From positions 248,001-312,000 of the forward strand of contig NZ_FNZR01000001.1 in assembly GCF_900109365.1 (NCBI RefSeq): a stretch of 64,000 nucleotides of DNA. The letters are read 5' to 3'. The position numbers and the translations under genes were made by a program. Within the stretch, counting starts at the first letter, position 1. Every line of letters begins with the position of its first letter. This DNA comes from Parapedobacter koreensis. Its GTDB lineage: Bacteria > Bacteroidota > Bacteroidia > Sphingobacteriales > Sphingobacteriaceae. The notes under the pieces are model-generated. The model did not search any database. It saw nothing but the letters and a program-made list of their open reading frames with translations, and had not been told where the DNA came from. This document shows positions 8,901 through 18,350 of this stretch, piece after piece.

Positions 8901-11900
8901 ATGAAAAAGGCTTTACTCCCTGGATGGGTACTCGCCCCAAAAATCCTGTTGTTGCTGGCAGGATTAAGTTTAGGCGCAGACCTTTTTGCCCAAAACATCC
9001 AAATTAGCGGTCGGGTGCTTGATGCTACCGACAACAGTCCGCTGACCGGTGTCTCGGTCGTGGTGAAAGGCACCAATACCGGCACGAACACCGACGCATC
9101 GGGAAGTTTTACCCTCACGGCAGCCAGCAACGCTACCTTATCATTTTCTTTCCTGGGCTACCTCCCGCAGGAAATTGCCGTAAATGGGCAAAATTTGCTA
9201 ACCATCCGGCTGCAGGCAGACCAAGCCCAATTGGGCGAGGTGGTCGTGACGGCACTGGGCATCACGAAAGAAAAGAAAAGCCTGGGCTATTCGGTGACGG
9301 ATATCAAGGGGAGCGATTTGGCCATTACCAACGAGGTAAATCCCATCAATGCACTACAAGGCCGAGTAGCGGGGGTACAAATTGACCAAGGGGCCGGTGG
9401 ATTGTTCGGCAACTCCAAAATCCTGATCCGCGGGAATTCTACCTTGCGCAACAACAACCAGCCCATCTTCGTCATTGATGGTGTGATCATGGATAATGAC
9501 ACCTTTAACGGAAATGGTCGTGATTTCGGTAATGACTTGAAAAACCTCAACATGGAGGATTTCGAAAGTGTATCCATCTTGAAAGGATCGGCTGCTGCTG
9601 CATTATATGGATCGCGGGCCATCAATGGCGTTGTACTCATCACCAGCAAAAAGGGGCAAAAACGCGCTGGATTAGGCGTGGAGTTCAGCCAGACAGTCAA
9701 TATATTCGAACCTTATGCGGGGCCGGATTTCCAGAATGTGTTTGGCGGTGGAACAAACGGCCCGTTTTTTACCGACTACCGCGAACCGAATTACCAGGCT
9801 GATGAATCGTACTACACCAAGGTATTTCCAACCGACCCCACTACAGGCCGGCCTTATATCGACCCCGGCATCAACCGTGAGCTGGAAAACTGGGGGCCAC
9901 GGATGGAAGGGCAGGAAGTGCTGAACTACGACGGAACGCTTACCCGCTACCTGCCCCAGCCGAACAACTTCCTGGATGCATTCCGCAATGGGGCGGGCTA
10001 TAACACCAATGTAGCCGTAAGCGGCGGCTCGGATCGTTCCACACTCCGCTTTTCGTATAACCGCAACGAAAGTAAAGGGGTCGTCTATAACAACAACCTC
10101 GAAAAACATGCCTTCAGCCTACGGGCTACCCATGAGCTCAATGATTGGATAAGCTTGGATGGCAGCGCCGACTATACCAGTTTCAAAGGGCTCAACCCGC
10201 CCCGGTTGGGCGGCCTTGATGCGTTTGCCTCCTACAACTACGGAAAACTATTCACCTGGATGATGCCCCGCAACTACGACACCAACTATTGGATGCAGCG
10301 TGAGCACTACACCAGTGCCTTCGGTGGCGCCCCGAACCGGGGCGACCTTGAAGAAACCAACAGGGCCCCCGAAAGCCGCTTTTGGTTTAACCTCTTTGAA
10401 AACGAATACCTCCAGCGCGAGCAGATGATCCGCGGGCGGCTCGCCGTGACAGCCTCACTCACCGATTGGTCAAAATTGATACTCGAAGGAAACTTCAATA
10501 ACATTTATACCAAAACGGAAGAAAAAGAGCTGGGACAAGGACGGGGTTTCACCGGTGGCCTATATGCATTGGGCAATGAGGTAAAAGAAAGCTATTTCCT
10601 CAAAGGCATGCTTACCGTGGATCGTTCGCTCACACCCGACCTTGCGCTTAGCGGCTATATCGGCGGTGAAATCCAACGGGCGGAAAACTCGTACACAAAA
10701 GGCACCACAGATGGTGGATTGAGCTATCCCGGCAACTATTTCCTCGCCAATTCGGTGAACCAGCCACGCAGTGAGGGGGGGATAACATTCCGCCGGGCGT
10801 TCAATTCGTTATATGCCAGCGTAGATTTGTCCTACAAAAACCAATTCTATTTGCAGGGAACCTGGCGCGGCGACTGGGCTTCCGCGCTGACGTATTCAAA
10901 CGGTACGGGCAACAACTTTTTCAATTACCCTTCGGCAAGCTTGTCGTGGATTTTCACGGAAACCTTCCAGCTTCCCGAGTGGCTTTCTTACGGTAAACTG
11001 AGGGCCAATATTGCGGCGCTGGGTAGCGGTGCCGATCCGTTTGTGCTCAACCCGGGGTTTGCATTCTCCGGCTATACCAATAGCAATGGCCAGACACTTC
11101 CCATATCTACATTTAGCGACCGCCGGGTACGGGCAGCAAACCTGAAACCTGAACGGAAGATTGCCAAAGAAATCGGCTTGGAGGCTCGTTTCCTCAATAG
11201 CCGCGTCGGCTTTGACTTCAGCTGGTATCGGGACAATACACATAACCAGATCATTGACATCACCACGCCGTTTGAGTCGGGCGTCGACGCCATTCTAATT
11301 AATGCTGGAAATATCCAAAACCAAGGGATTGAAATCGCCGTAGACGCCGTACCCGTACGTACGGACAATTTTTCGTGGTCTACCGCCCTCAATTATTCGC
11401 GAAACCGCAACCTGATTGTAGAATTGTATGAAGGGCGGAGTGAATACAACCTCGGCGCCAATATAGCGGAAATCAGCAGTTGGGCCATTGTCGGGAAATC
11501 GTACGGCACCCTGCGAAGTTCCATCCAGGCTCGTAAATTCCAAGCGACAGATGCTTCCGGAAACCCGATAGACCATCCCAATAATGGCAAGGACGTATTG
11601 GAATACCGTACCGATGCACGCGCAGCTTTCCCTGCGCGCAGCAACACCATCCAGGACGTCGGCGACATCAACCCCAAATTCAGGGGCGGCTGGGACAACA
11701 CGTTTCGCTACAAAAACTTTAGCCTCAACGTGTTGGTGGATGCCAAGATAGGTGGGGATTTCGTGCTGGCTACCTACCGCTATGGCACACATACCGGCGT
11801 GTTGCCCAATACACTGGCTGGCAGGGACCCAGAATATGGCGGCATTACCTGGGTGAGCGCCTGGGATGGCAAGCAATATGATGACGGGATTATTCCCGAT

Positions 11901-12323
11901 GGTGTGTTTCCCCAAGGTTTCCAAGTACCCGTTGCCGGGGGTGGACAAGCCAATGTTGGCGGCATGACTTACCAAGAGGCTTATGACCAAGGGTTGGTAG
12001 AGCCCACCCATGCACCGCATTACTATTACCGCTATGGCTCCTCGTCTACGGGTGTGTCAGACTACTGGGTATTTGAAAACTCATGGGTATCGCTACGCCA
12101 AGTAGCCCTCAATTACAGTTTTCCGCAAGCCGTTTGCCAAAAATTAAAATTAAACGCGCTGAGTCTTGCTGTGGTGGGCCGTGATTTGCTGTATCTGTAC
12201 AACAGCTTACCCTACAATTACAACCCGGCCTCAAACAATTCCAATAACACGGCATTCTATGGCGAAGAGGGATTTTTACCCATGATGCGGTCGTGGGCAT
12301 TTACGTTGAAGGTAGGATTTTAA
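8901..12323 (+). CDS. SusC/RagA-type TonB-linked outer-membrane transporter
   Basis: This 1140-residue protein is the beta-barrel half of a SusCD nutrient-import complex, energised by TonB. It has a signal peptide (residues about 1-30, ending LFAQ), a carboxypeptidase-regulatory-like domain (about 32-115, ISGRVLDATDN...LSFSFLGY), the GEVVVTALGI segment, a plug domain with the NALQGRVAGVQI and ILIRGNSTLRNNNQPIFVIDG blocks, and a long barrel ending in an aromatic residue (LKVGF). The SusD-like partner follows after 13 bp. No glycosidase, sulfatase or regulator accompanies the pair, so the substrate cannot be guessed. Confidence 0.95.
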   Translation: MKKALLPGWVLAPKILLLLAGLSLGADLFAQNIQISGRVLDATDNSPLTGVSVVVKGTNTGTNTDASGSFTLTAASNATLSFSFLGYLPQEIAVNGQNLLTIRLQADQAQLGEVVVTALGITKEKKSLGYSVTDIKGSDLAITNEVNPINALQGRVAGVQIDQGAGGLFGNSKILIRGNSTLRNNNQPIFVIDGVIMDNDTFNGNGRDFGNDLKNLNMEDFESVSILKGSAAAALYGSRAINGVVLITSKKGQKRAGLGVEFSQTVNIFEPYAGPDFQNVFGGGTNGPFFTDYREPNYQADESYYTKVFPTDPTTGRPYIDPGINRELENWGPRMEGQEVLNYDGTLTRYLPQPNNFLDAFRNGAGYNTNVAVSGGSDRSTLRFSYNRNESKGVVYNNNLEKHAFSLRATHELNDWISLDGSADYTSFKGLNPPRLGGLDAFASYNYGKLFTWMMPRNYDTNYWMQREHYTSAFGGAPNRGDLEETNRAPESRFWFNLFENEYLQREQMIRGRLAVTASLTDWSKLILEGNFNNIYTKTEEKELGQGRGFTGGLYALGNEVKESYFLKGMLTVDRSLTPDLALSGYIGGEIQRAENSYTKGTTDGGLSYPGNYFLANSVNQPRSEGGITFRRAFNSLYASVDLSYKNQFYLQGTWRGDWASALTYSNGTGNNFFNYPSASLSWIFTETFQLPEWLSYGKLRANIAALGSGADPFVLNPGFAFSGYTNSNGQTLPISTFSDRRVRAANLKPERKIAKEIGLEARFLNSRVGFDFSWYRDNTHNQIIDITTPFESGVDAILINAGNIQNQGIEIAVDAVPVRTDNFSWSTALNYSRNRNLIVELYEGRSEYNLGANIAEISSWAIVGKSYGTLRSSIQARKFQATDASGNPIDHPNNGKDVLEYRTDARAAFPARSNTIQDVGDINPKFRGGWDNTFRYKNFSLNVLVDAKIGGDFVLATYRYGTHTGVLPNTLAGRDPEYGGITWVSAWDGKQYDDGIIPDGVFPQGFQVPVAGGGQANVGGMTYQEAYDQGLVEPTHAPHYYYRYGSSSTGVSDYWVFENSWVSLRQVALNYSFPQAVCQKLKLNALSLAVVGRDLLYLYNSLPYNYNPASNNSNNTAFYGEEGFLPMMRSWAFTLKVGF

Positions 12324-12336
12324 ATCGTTAGCAACC

Positions 12337-14022
12337 ATGAAAACAATCATCAATCACTATAAAACCGCCATCTGCCTCTTTGCAGCTGTGTTCGCGCTGA
12401 ATGCCTGTACCAAAAACTTTGGCGAATTAAATACCGATCCCAAGTTGGTTACCACGCCCGATGTGAAATTCTTGTTTACCTACGCAGCCGATAGGCTCCC
12501 TTCCTCCACTACGGAATGGATATGGGAAAGCCTGGAACAGCTGATGCGGTATACGCAACAGGTCAGCGCAAGCCCATACGAACTATCGGGCAATGTAAAC
12601 AGCCGCTACCGCGACTATTATGCCGATGTCCTCCCCAACCTGGTAGAAATCAGGCATCAGATCGACCAAAAGACTGATAAGGAACGCTACCAGAAAATGC
12701 GGGCACTTACCTACATCGTGGGTGCATACTATGGCATCAGGGTGACCGACCTAAACGGCTCGATTCCCTATACCGAAGCTGCCCTGGCACGTTACGAAGA
12801 CAAGTTCAATCCGGTATTTGACCCGCAACAACAGCTGTTTACCCTATGGCTCAGTGAACTGGACAATGCCATTCAGGTACTTGCCGACCCCAACATCCCT
12901 AATCAAGAAAGTTACGGAGATGCTGATATCTATTACCAAGGCGACTGGATAAAATGGGTAAAACTGGCCAATACCTTAAAGCTGCGAATTGCCGTACGCC
13001 TTGAGAACCAGGATGGCGAAACAACAAGGCGGATTTTCCAGGAAGTGATGCAAGATGCCACTGGACCGATAGATGGGGATGATGAACAGCTGCAATACAT
13101 GAATCCCACACAGGCTTTCCTGGGCGCCGATGTAGACTACCGGAGCCGCCGCTTCGCCAACAGGCAAATGGTGGGTTTCATGAAACGGGCCGCCGATCCC
13201 CGTATCCGGATATATTTCGACCAAAATGACCTGGTGGGCGCATTCCGGGATACGCTTGCAAAATACAGCGTGCAGTTACCTGACTTTATCGAACCCAACG
13301 ACCCGCTCATCATGTACCAGGGCGGCCCTGCGGATTGGACAACGGACCAAGACGTAGCCCAATGGATGGGCAATTCTTTCCAGGTGAGCCAGTACAGCCG
13401 TTACTTCCTGATTTCTCCGGTCAACCGCCTGTTTTTATCGCCAAAGCTCAATGGGGCTACGGGCAATGCATTACATGTGCTGGTATCGTATGCAGAGACT
13501 TGTTTTTACATTGCGGAATTTATCCAGAAAGGCTATGGCACAGGCATAGATACCAAGGGATCTGCTGCGGAGTGGTATGACAAAGGTATCGCCTCGTCCA
13601 TCCGCACGATGAATGAAGTAGCGCAAGAGGCCGGCTCGACAACCGCGTTTACCGGCGATGGGGAAGCGGAAATCCTCGCCTACCAACAGCATCCCCAGGT
13701 AGCTTTGGGAGCAGCTAATGACTTGGAACGTATTTACATCCAGCAATACCTGGCATTTTTCCGCTTGCCGAATGAAGCCTATGTATTGTGCCGGAGAACG
13801 GGCTATCCCCGGACAGCCTCGGCCTATTACCCCATGGAACCCTTTAATGAACCGATCCCCCGGCGTTTCTGGATCAATGACCCCGGGGAGGTAAACCGTG
13901 CAAATTGGGAGGCTGCCTACCAGGATCAAGGTTTTACGCTACGCGCGATGGACGCCCAGACGCTGAGCCAGGAACGCGTATGGTATGATAAAGCTGCACC
14001 CGGATTTGGAGAAGGCAATTAA
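12337..14022 (+). CDS. SusD/RagB-type surface nutrient-binding lipoprotein
   Basis: This 561-residue lipoprotein is the lid of the SusCD complex and binds the substrate at the cell surface. A signal peptide ends in the lipobox LNAC (Cys at residue 24). The opening after the Cys (FGELNTDP) and the internal pattern resemble the SusD_2 subgroup found in orphan pairs rather than the starch-type SusD. It starts 13 bp downstream of its SusC partner and is followed by a strong terminator, so the two genes form a closed unit. Confidence 0.93.
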   Translation: MKTIINHYKTAICLFAAVFALNACTKNFGELNTDPKLVTTPDVKFLFTYAADRLPSSTTEWIWESLEQLMRYTQQVSASPYELSGNVNSRYRDYYADVLPNLVEIRHQIDQKTDKERYQKMRALTYIVGAYYGIRVTDLNGSIPYTEAALARYEDKFNPVFDPQQQLFTLWLSELDNAIQVLADPNIPNQESYGDADIYYQGDWIKWVKLANTLKLRIAVRLENQDGETTRRIFQEVMQDATGPIDGDDEQLQYMNPTQAFLGADVDYRSRRFANRQMVGFMKRAADPRIRIYFDQNDLVGAFRDTLAKYSVQLPDFIEPNDPLIMYQGGPADWTTDQDVAQWMGNSFQVSQYSRYFLISPVNRLFLSPKLNGATGNALHVLVSYAETCFYIAEFIQKGYGTGIDTKGSAAEWYDKGIASSIRTMNEVAQEAGSTTAFTGDGEAEILAYQQHPQVALGAANDLERIYIQQYLAFFRLPNEAYVLCRRTGYPRTASAYYPMEPFNEPIPRRFWINDPGEVNRANWEAAYQDQGFTLRAMDAQTLSQERVWYDKAAPGFGEGN

Positions 14023-14039
14023 ATCTCAATTTTAATAAG

Positions 14040-14084
14040 ACTGTCCGAAGGGCTGGTACTGACACCGGTCTTTCGGACAGTTTT
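14040..14084 (+). terminator. Intrinsic terminator after the first susCD pair
   Basis: CTGTCCGAA at 14041-14049 pairs with TTCGGACAG at 14072-14080 (one further A-T pair outside), and is followed by TTTT. It lies 18 bp after the SusD stop codon. Confidence 0.85.
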
Positions 14085-14399
14085 AGCAGCAGCACGTAGA
14101 TCCTGTTGTTTTATCAAGAAGCATACCGAAATATACCCTGGATTATCCACATCCACAGGTCAAACAACCCTCATAATTGATATAACATACTGATTAACAG
14201 AAATATAAAATCAACAAAGCCCACAATATTTATTCACAATGTGAATAATTCAACATCTGTTGATAACAATTGCTACCTAACTGAACCGAAATAGCTGATA
14301 TTTGTTCTAAGGCTACAACTTACCAACCATCACGACAATAATTATCGGAGTTCTACCATTTCAGAATCCGGCAGTTTTGAACATTAAACTCTTATTGCT
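14085..14399. promoter_or_regulatory. AT-rich control region upstream of nrd genes with DnaA-box cluster
   Basis: This 315-bp stretch has no gene. It contains three perfect matches to the DnaA box TTATNCACA: TTATCCACA at 14143-14151 (plus), TTATTCACA at 14230-14238 (plus) and the same on the minus strand at 14240-14248, plus a one-mismatch box TTATCAACA on the minus strand at 14258-14266. The two central boxes form a perfect 19-bp palindrome, TTATTCACAATGTGAATAA. DnaA control of ribonucleotide reductase is established in E. coli (nrdAB), so replication-linked control of this operon is the first reading; an origin-like function cannot be excluded. Confidence 0.65.
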
Positions 14400-14636
14400 A
14401 TGACACGGATTATTAAATTCGAAAAAAATGATTGTGCACCTTGCAACCAAGTGTCGGAATTTCTCGACCGCAAGGGTATTGCCTATGAAAAAGTAAATCC
14501 GTTTGACAAACCGGAATTGGCCATTCAGTATAAAGTACGTACCGTGCCCACGGTCATTGTACTGAACCAGAATCAGGAGACCCAGCGCATCATCGGATTC
14601 AAGCCTGACGAGTTATCAGCATTGGTTGTACAATAA
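14400..14636 (+). CDS. NrdH-like thioredoxin/glutaredoxin-fold redoxin
   Basis: A 78-residue thioredoxin-fold protein with the redox motif CAPC at residues 13-16 and the cis-proline segment TVPTVIV at about 48-54. By position immediately ahead of nrdI, nrdE and nrdF it is the probable electron donor that re-reduces the NrdE active-site disulfide. The CAPC motif is not the CVQC/CMQC typical of classical NrdH, so it could also be called a general thioredoxin-family protein. Confidence 0.8.
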   Translation: MTRIIKFEKNDCAPCNQVSEFLDRKGIAYEKVNPFDKPELAIQYKVRTVPTVIVLNQNQETQRIIGFKPDELSALVVQ

Positions 14637-14689
14637 GTCGGAGGATCGGAGCCGAAGACCAAAACGGAATACAAAACAAAAACATACGG

Positions 14690-14711
14690 ACCCCCTCGAT
14701 ATTGTGGGGGT
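14690..14711 (+). promoter_or_regulatory. Small hairpin between nrdH-like gene and nrdI
   Basis: ACCCCC at 14690-14695 pairs with GGGGGT at 14706-14711 around a 10-nt loop, followed only by TT. It lies 24 bp before the nrdI start. It is too weak in its U-tract to call a terminator; it could modulate the ratio of the redoxin to the downstream genes. Confidence 0.35.
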
Positions 14712-14734
14712 TTACCATCTAAAAAGGTTTGCAA

Positions 14735-15148
14735 ATGGAGCGGATATATTATGACAGCAAAACGGGGAACGTGGAGCGGTTTATGCAGAAAGTATCCGAA
14801 TTGACCGGATGGACCGTCCAAAAAATACAACCGGGAATGGATGTGGAGCAGGCAGGGCACCTGGTGACATTCACCACACGGTTTGGGGAAATACCGGACA
14901 CAACAAAGGCTTTCCTGCAGCATGCAAGCTCATACCTGCTTTCTGTATCTTCAAGCGGGAACCAGAACTGGGGACGGAATTTTGCTGTGGCCGGGGACAA
15001 AATTGCAACCGAATATGGGATACCGCTGGCGTTGAAATTTGAGCTATCGGGAACCAACGAGGATGTTAATGAATTTATCGCTATTATTAAAGCAAGGAAA
15101 CACCATGATAACAAACGACGTAGCAAAGAGCTGGATTTTGCTCAATAA
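14735..15148 (+). CDS. nrdI: Flavodoxin-like NrdI, class Ib RNR activator
   Basis: NrdI is the flavodoxin-like protein that supplies superoxide/peroxide to assemble the dimanganese-tyrosyl radical of NrdF. The 137-residue product begins MERIYYDSKTGNVERF, the FMN phosphate-binding loop (S-K-T-G-N). ATG at 14735 is chosen over an in-frame TTG two codons earlier because AAAAAGG lies 7 bases before it. The 3' end overlaps nrdE by 44 bp in another frame, a sign of tight coupling. Confidence 0.9.
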   Translation: MERIYYDSKTGNVERFMQKVSELTGWTVQKIQPGMDVEQAGHLVTFTTRFGEIPDTTKAFLQHASSYLLSVSSSGNQNWGRNFAVAGDKIATEYGIPLALKFELSGTNEDVNEFIAIIKARKHHDNKRRSKELDFAQ

Positions 15149-17210
15149 TGAAATCATGATCAAACATGATGATGAGTTTAGCCTGCATAAGGATAAGGAA
15201 GCTGTACGCGCTTACTTCCTGGAATATGTAAATAAAAACACCGTTTTCTTTTATACATTAAAGGAAAAGATAGACTATCTCATCGAAAACAACTACTACA
15301 TCAATTTCTATGAGTGGTTTACATTCGAAGAAATGGAAAAGGTATACAATTTCATCGCTGCCAAGAAATTCCGTTTCCCTTCGTTTATGAGTGCGTTCAA
15401 GTTTTTCCAGAGCTATGCCCTGCGCGATGATTCTGGCGAGAAGTTTCTGGAGCGCTATGAAGATCGCGTCGCGGCGGTGTCTTTGTTTCTTGCCCGCCAT
15501 GAAGGGGTAGATCGCGCACTGCAATACGCCGAGCTGCTCATCAACCAGGAATACCAGCCAGCTACGCCCACCTTCCTCAACGCAGGCAAAAAACGTTCGG
15601 GAGAATTGGTTTCATGCTTTCTCGATGAAATCGGCGATAACCTCAACGGCATCGGATATGCGGTGGATTCAGCGATGAAACTTTCGTCTATCGGTGGCGG
15701 GGTGTCATTCAATATTTCCAAAATACGCGCACGTGGCGAAGCCATCAAAGGTGTGGAAGGTCGTGCCGGTGGCGTGCTGCCCATCATGAAAATCCTCGAA
15801 GATACGTTCTCCTATGCCAACCAGCTTGGCCAACGTCCGGGAGCCGGTGCCGTATACCTCAATATCTTCCACTCGGATATCGAAGAGTTTCTGGATTGTA
15901 AGAAAATCAACGTAGATGAGAAAGTCCGGATCAAATCGCTTTCCATTGGTGTGATTGTACCGGATAAATTCATGGAATTGGCGTCGAAAGACGAGCCTTG
16001 CTACCTTATCCATCCGCATACGGTGATGCAAGAATACGGCAAATACCTTGATGAGCTGGATATGGATGCGATGTACGATGAACTCATCACCAACCCTAAA
16101 ATCAAGAAGAAAAAAATCAATGCCCGCCACCTGTTGGTCAAAATCGCCCAAACGCAAAAGGAAAGTGGATATCCATATATCTTTTTTAAGGAGAACGCCA
16201 ACCGCCAGCATGCATTGAACGGGATCGGGAAAGTCAAATTCTCCAACCTATGTACGGAGATCATGCAAGTGTCCGAAGTGTCCGACATCAATATATACGG
16301 GCAGGAAGACACCATCCGCTATGGTATTTCCTGCAACCTGGGCTCGCTAAACGTTGCTACGGTAATGGACAACCAACGGATAGAGCAAGCTGTGAAAACA
16401 GCAATGCGCGCGCTCACCATGGTATCGGATGTCACAGACATAGCCATGGTGCCATCTATCCAAAAGGCCAACCGCGAATTACATAGTGTGGGTCTGGGTG
16501 CGATGAACCTGCACGGCTACCTTGCCAAGAACTTCATCATGTATGAAAGCGAAGAGGCGTTGGATTTTGCCAACGTATTCTTCATGATGGTCAACTATTA
16601 TTCCTTACAGGCATCCATGGAGATTGCCCGCGAGCGGAAAACTACCTTCGAGGGATTCGAAAAAACGGCTTATGCCGATGGCACCTATTTTGACAAATAT
16701 GTCAGCCAAGATTACTTCCCCACAACCATTAAAGTAAGCGAATTGTTTGCCGGTATAGACATTCCTACCAAAGACGATTGGAAAGCGTTGAAACAACAGG
16801 TCGTGGAACACGGCGTTTACCACGCTTACCGCATCGCCATCGCCCCTAACCAGTCGACGTCGTATATCATGAATGCTACTGCATCGGTGATGCCGATAGT
16901 GGATACCATCGAAGTACGTGAATATGGTGATAGTACGACCTATTATCCAATGCCATACCTCACCAATGAAAACTACTTCTACTACAAATCGGCCTATGAT
17001 ATGGATCAGATGAAGGTACTCCGGCTTGTCTCGGTCATCCAACGGCATGTGGATCAGGGGATATCCACCATCCTGCATACCAACTCCCGGGATAATACGC
17101 GCGACTTGGCCCGGTACTATATTTACGCCCATAAAGTGGGATTGAAATCACTGTATTATACGCGTACACGCAAATCAACCATCGATGAGTGTGTATCATG
17201 CTCGGCATAA
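15105..17210 (+). CDS. nrdE: Class Ib ribonucleoside-diphosphate reductase alpha subunit
   Basis: NrdE reduces ribonucleoside diphosphates to deoxyribonucleotides. At 701 residues from the ATG at 15105 (preceded by AAGGAAA) it has the usual NrdE length and lacks the long N-terminal ATP-cone of class Ia enzymes. Visible are PATPTFLNAGKKRSGELVSC with one redox Cys, SNLCTEI with the thiyl-radical Cys, SCNLGSLNVA with the partner redox Cys, and the flexible C-terminal pair CVSC three residues from the end. An in-frame upstream start at 15039 is possible but would lie entirely inside nrdI. Confidence 0.95.
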   Translation: MITNDVAKSWILLNNEIMIKHDDEFSLHKDKEAVRAYFLEYVNKNTVFFYTLKEKIDYLIENNYYINFYEWFTFEEMEKVYNFIAAKKFRFPSFMSAFKFFQSYALRDDSGEKFLERYEDRVAAVSLFLARHEGVDRALQYAELLINQEYQPATPTFLNAGKKRSGELVSCFLDEIGDNLNGIGYAVDSAMKLSSIGGGVSFNISKIRARGEAIKGVEGRAGGVLPIMKILEDTFSYANQLGQRPGAGAVYLNIFHSDIEEFLDCKKINVDEKVRIKSLSIGVIVPDKFMELASKDEPCYLIHPHTVMQEYGKYLDELDMDAMYDELITNPKIKKKKINARHLLVKIAQTQKESGYPYIFFKENANRQHALNGIGKVKFSNLCTEIMQVSEVSDINIYGQEDTIRYGISCNLGSLNVATVMDNQRIEQAVKTAMRALTMVSDVTDIAMVPSIQKANRELHSVGLGAMNLHGYLAKNFIMYESEEALDFANVFFMMVNYYSLQASMEIARERKTTFEGFEKTAYADGTYFDKYVSQDYFPTTIKVSELFAGIDIPTKDDWKALKQQVVEHGVYHAYRIAIAPNQSTSYIMNATASVMPIVDTIEVREYGDSTTYYPMPYLTNENYFYYKSAYDMDQMKVLRLVSVIQRHVDQGISTILHTNSRDNTRDLARYYIYAHKVGLKSLYYTRTRKSTIDECVSCSA

Positions 17211-17231
17211 AACATAGAAAATCAATAATAC

Positions 17232-17284
17232 GACAAAAATGCGAAGCGCTGCTTGGCCACCAAGAATCGCTTCGTATTTTTGTC
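17232..17284. terminator. Long-stem hairpin between nrdE and nrdF
   Basis: A 17-bp stem (17232-17248 with 17268-17284, one G-T pair) encloses a 19-nt loop. The core is GCGAAGCG and the outer arm is A-rich on the left and T-rich on the right, so it could act as an intrinsic terminator in either direction. It stands inside the nrdE-nrdF gap, which suggests partial termination or mRNA processing that sets the alpha:beta ratio. Confidence 0.7.
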
Positions 17285-17317
17285 TAACATCAAACGTACC
17301 ATTAATCTTACCAAACC

Positions 17318-18301
17318 ATGAAACAATATAAAGCCGTCAACTGGAATGAGCCAGAAAATGACTATGCATTGATGTTCTGGGAACAGAACATCAAACAATT
17401 TTGGATTGACACGGAATACATTCCTTCGAAGGATATAGACAGCTGGAAATCGCTGTCGCCGCAAATGCGCGAATGCTACAAAAAAGCATTGGGCGGCCTT
17501 ACACTCCTTGATACCCTGCAAAGCAATACCGGGATGCCCAAGATCATGGATCATATCGATTCGTTGCAAAATAAATCGGTGTTGGCCTACATGTGCATGA
17601 TGGAAGCCATCCATGCTAAATCTTACTCGACGATCTTCACCACGGTAGCTACTTCACAAGATATCGAAGACATCTTTAATTGGGTACAGAACAATAAGTA
17701 CCTGCAATTCAAGGCCTCGATGATTGATAAGTATTACCGCAAACTTGCCGATACGGATATCAGCAAAGAAGATTTGTTTATGGGGCTATGCGCTTCGGTG
17801 TTGCTGGAATCCTTTTTGTTCTATAGCGGTTTCTTCATTCCGTTGTGGTTATGCGGGCAGGGGCATATGGTGGCCAGTGCAGACATCATCAAAAAAATCA
17901 TCGCAGATGAATCAATACATGGGGTGTTTGTAGGTCTATTGGCGCAGGATGTTTATAAAAAACTGCCTAATCCAGACAAAGCCAAAGAAAAGTTGCTGGA
18001 CCTGCTCAACGACCTGTACGAAAATGAATTGAAATATACCGAAGAAATTTACACCGATGTGGGACTTACCGCTGAGGTGAAAGAGTATGTACGTTATAAC
18101 GCCAACAAGGCACTCATGAATCTGGGATTCGAACCCGCCTTCGAGGTCAAACGGGTGAATCCAATCGTATTGAATGGGCTAAACGTTGAAACAACCCAGC
18201 ATGATTTCTTTTCCAAGAAATCAACCAACTATGAAAAAGCAACAGAGATTGTGCATCTCCGGGATGAGGACTTCGTGATGGATACATCAATCGCCATCTG
18301 A
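17318..18301 (+). CDS. nrdF: Class Ib ribonucleoside-diphosphate reductase beta subunit
   Basis: NrdF carries the dimetal-tyrosyl radical cofactor used by NrdE. The 327-residue protein keeps the radical and metal residues of the family: D65 in LTLLDTLQ, E96, H99 and Y103 in MMEAIHAKSYS (spacing E-x2-H-x3-Y as in NrdF), and the later helices LLESFLFYSG and DESIHGVFVG with the remaining Glu/His ligands. With NrdI next to it, a Mn-containing class Ib enzyme is expected. It is followed by a strong bidirectional terminator. Confidence 0.95.
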   Translation: MKQYKAVNWNEPENDYALMFWEQNIKQFWIDTEYIPSKDIDSWKSLSPQMRECYKKALGGLTLLDTLQSNTGMPKIMDHIDSLQNKSVLAYMCMMEAIHAKSYSTIFTTVATSQDIEDIFNWVQNNKYLQFKASMIDKYYRKLADTDISKEDLFMGLCASVLLESFLFYSGFFIPLWLCGQGHMVASADIIKKIIADESIHGVFVGLLAQDVYKKLPNPDKAKEKLLDLLNDLYENELKYTEEIYTDVGLTAEVKEYVRYNANKALMNLGFEPAFEVKRVNPIVLNGLNVETTQHDFFSKKSTNYEKATEIVHLRDEDFVMDTSIAI

Positions 18302-18306
18302 TTGAC

Positions 18307-18336
18307 AAAAAAAGGGGCTCTGGGGCCCCTTTCTTA
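18307..18336. terminator. Bidirectional terminator between nrdF and the receptor gene
   Basis: AAAGGGGC at 18311-18318 pairs with GCCCCTTT at 18325-18332; an A-run precedes and T-rich sequence follows, so it can stop transcription from both converging genes, nrdF (plus) and the TonB-dependent receptor (minus, ending at 18351). Confidence 0.85.
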
Positions 18337-18350
18337 TTTATTATTCCACA

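Noticed and set aside
11295-12020. A 241-codon reading frame antisense to the first susC gene
   Set aside because: It is inside a clear SusC coding sequence with no start signal or domain; a shadow frame.
14230-14248. The 19-bp palindrome as a CRP/FNR-type operator
   Set aside because: The half sites are in the opposite order to TGTGA-N6-TCACA, and both halves are exact DnaA boxes accompanied by two more boxes.
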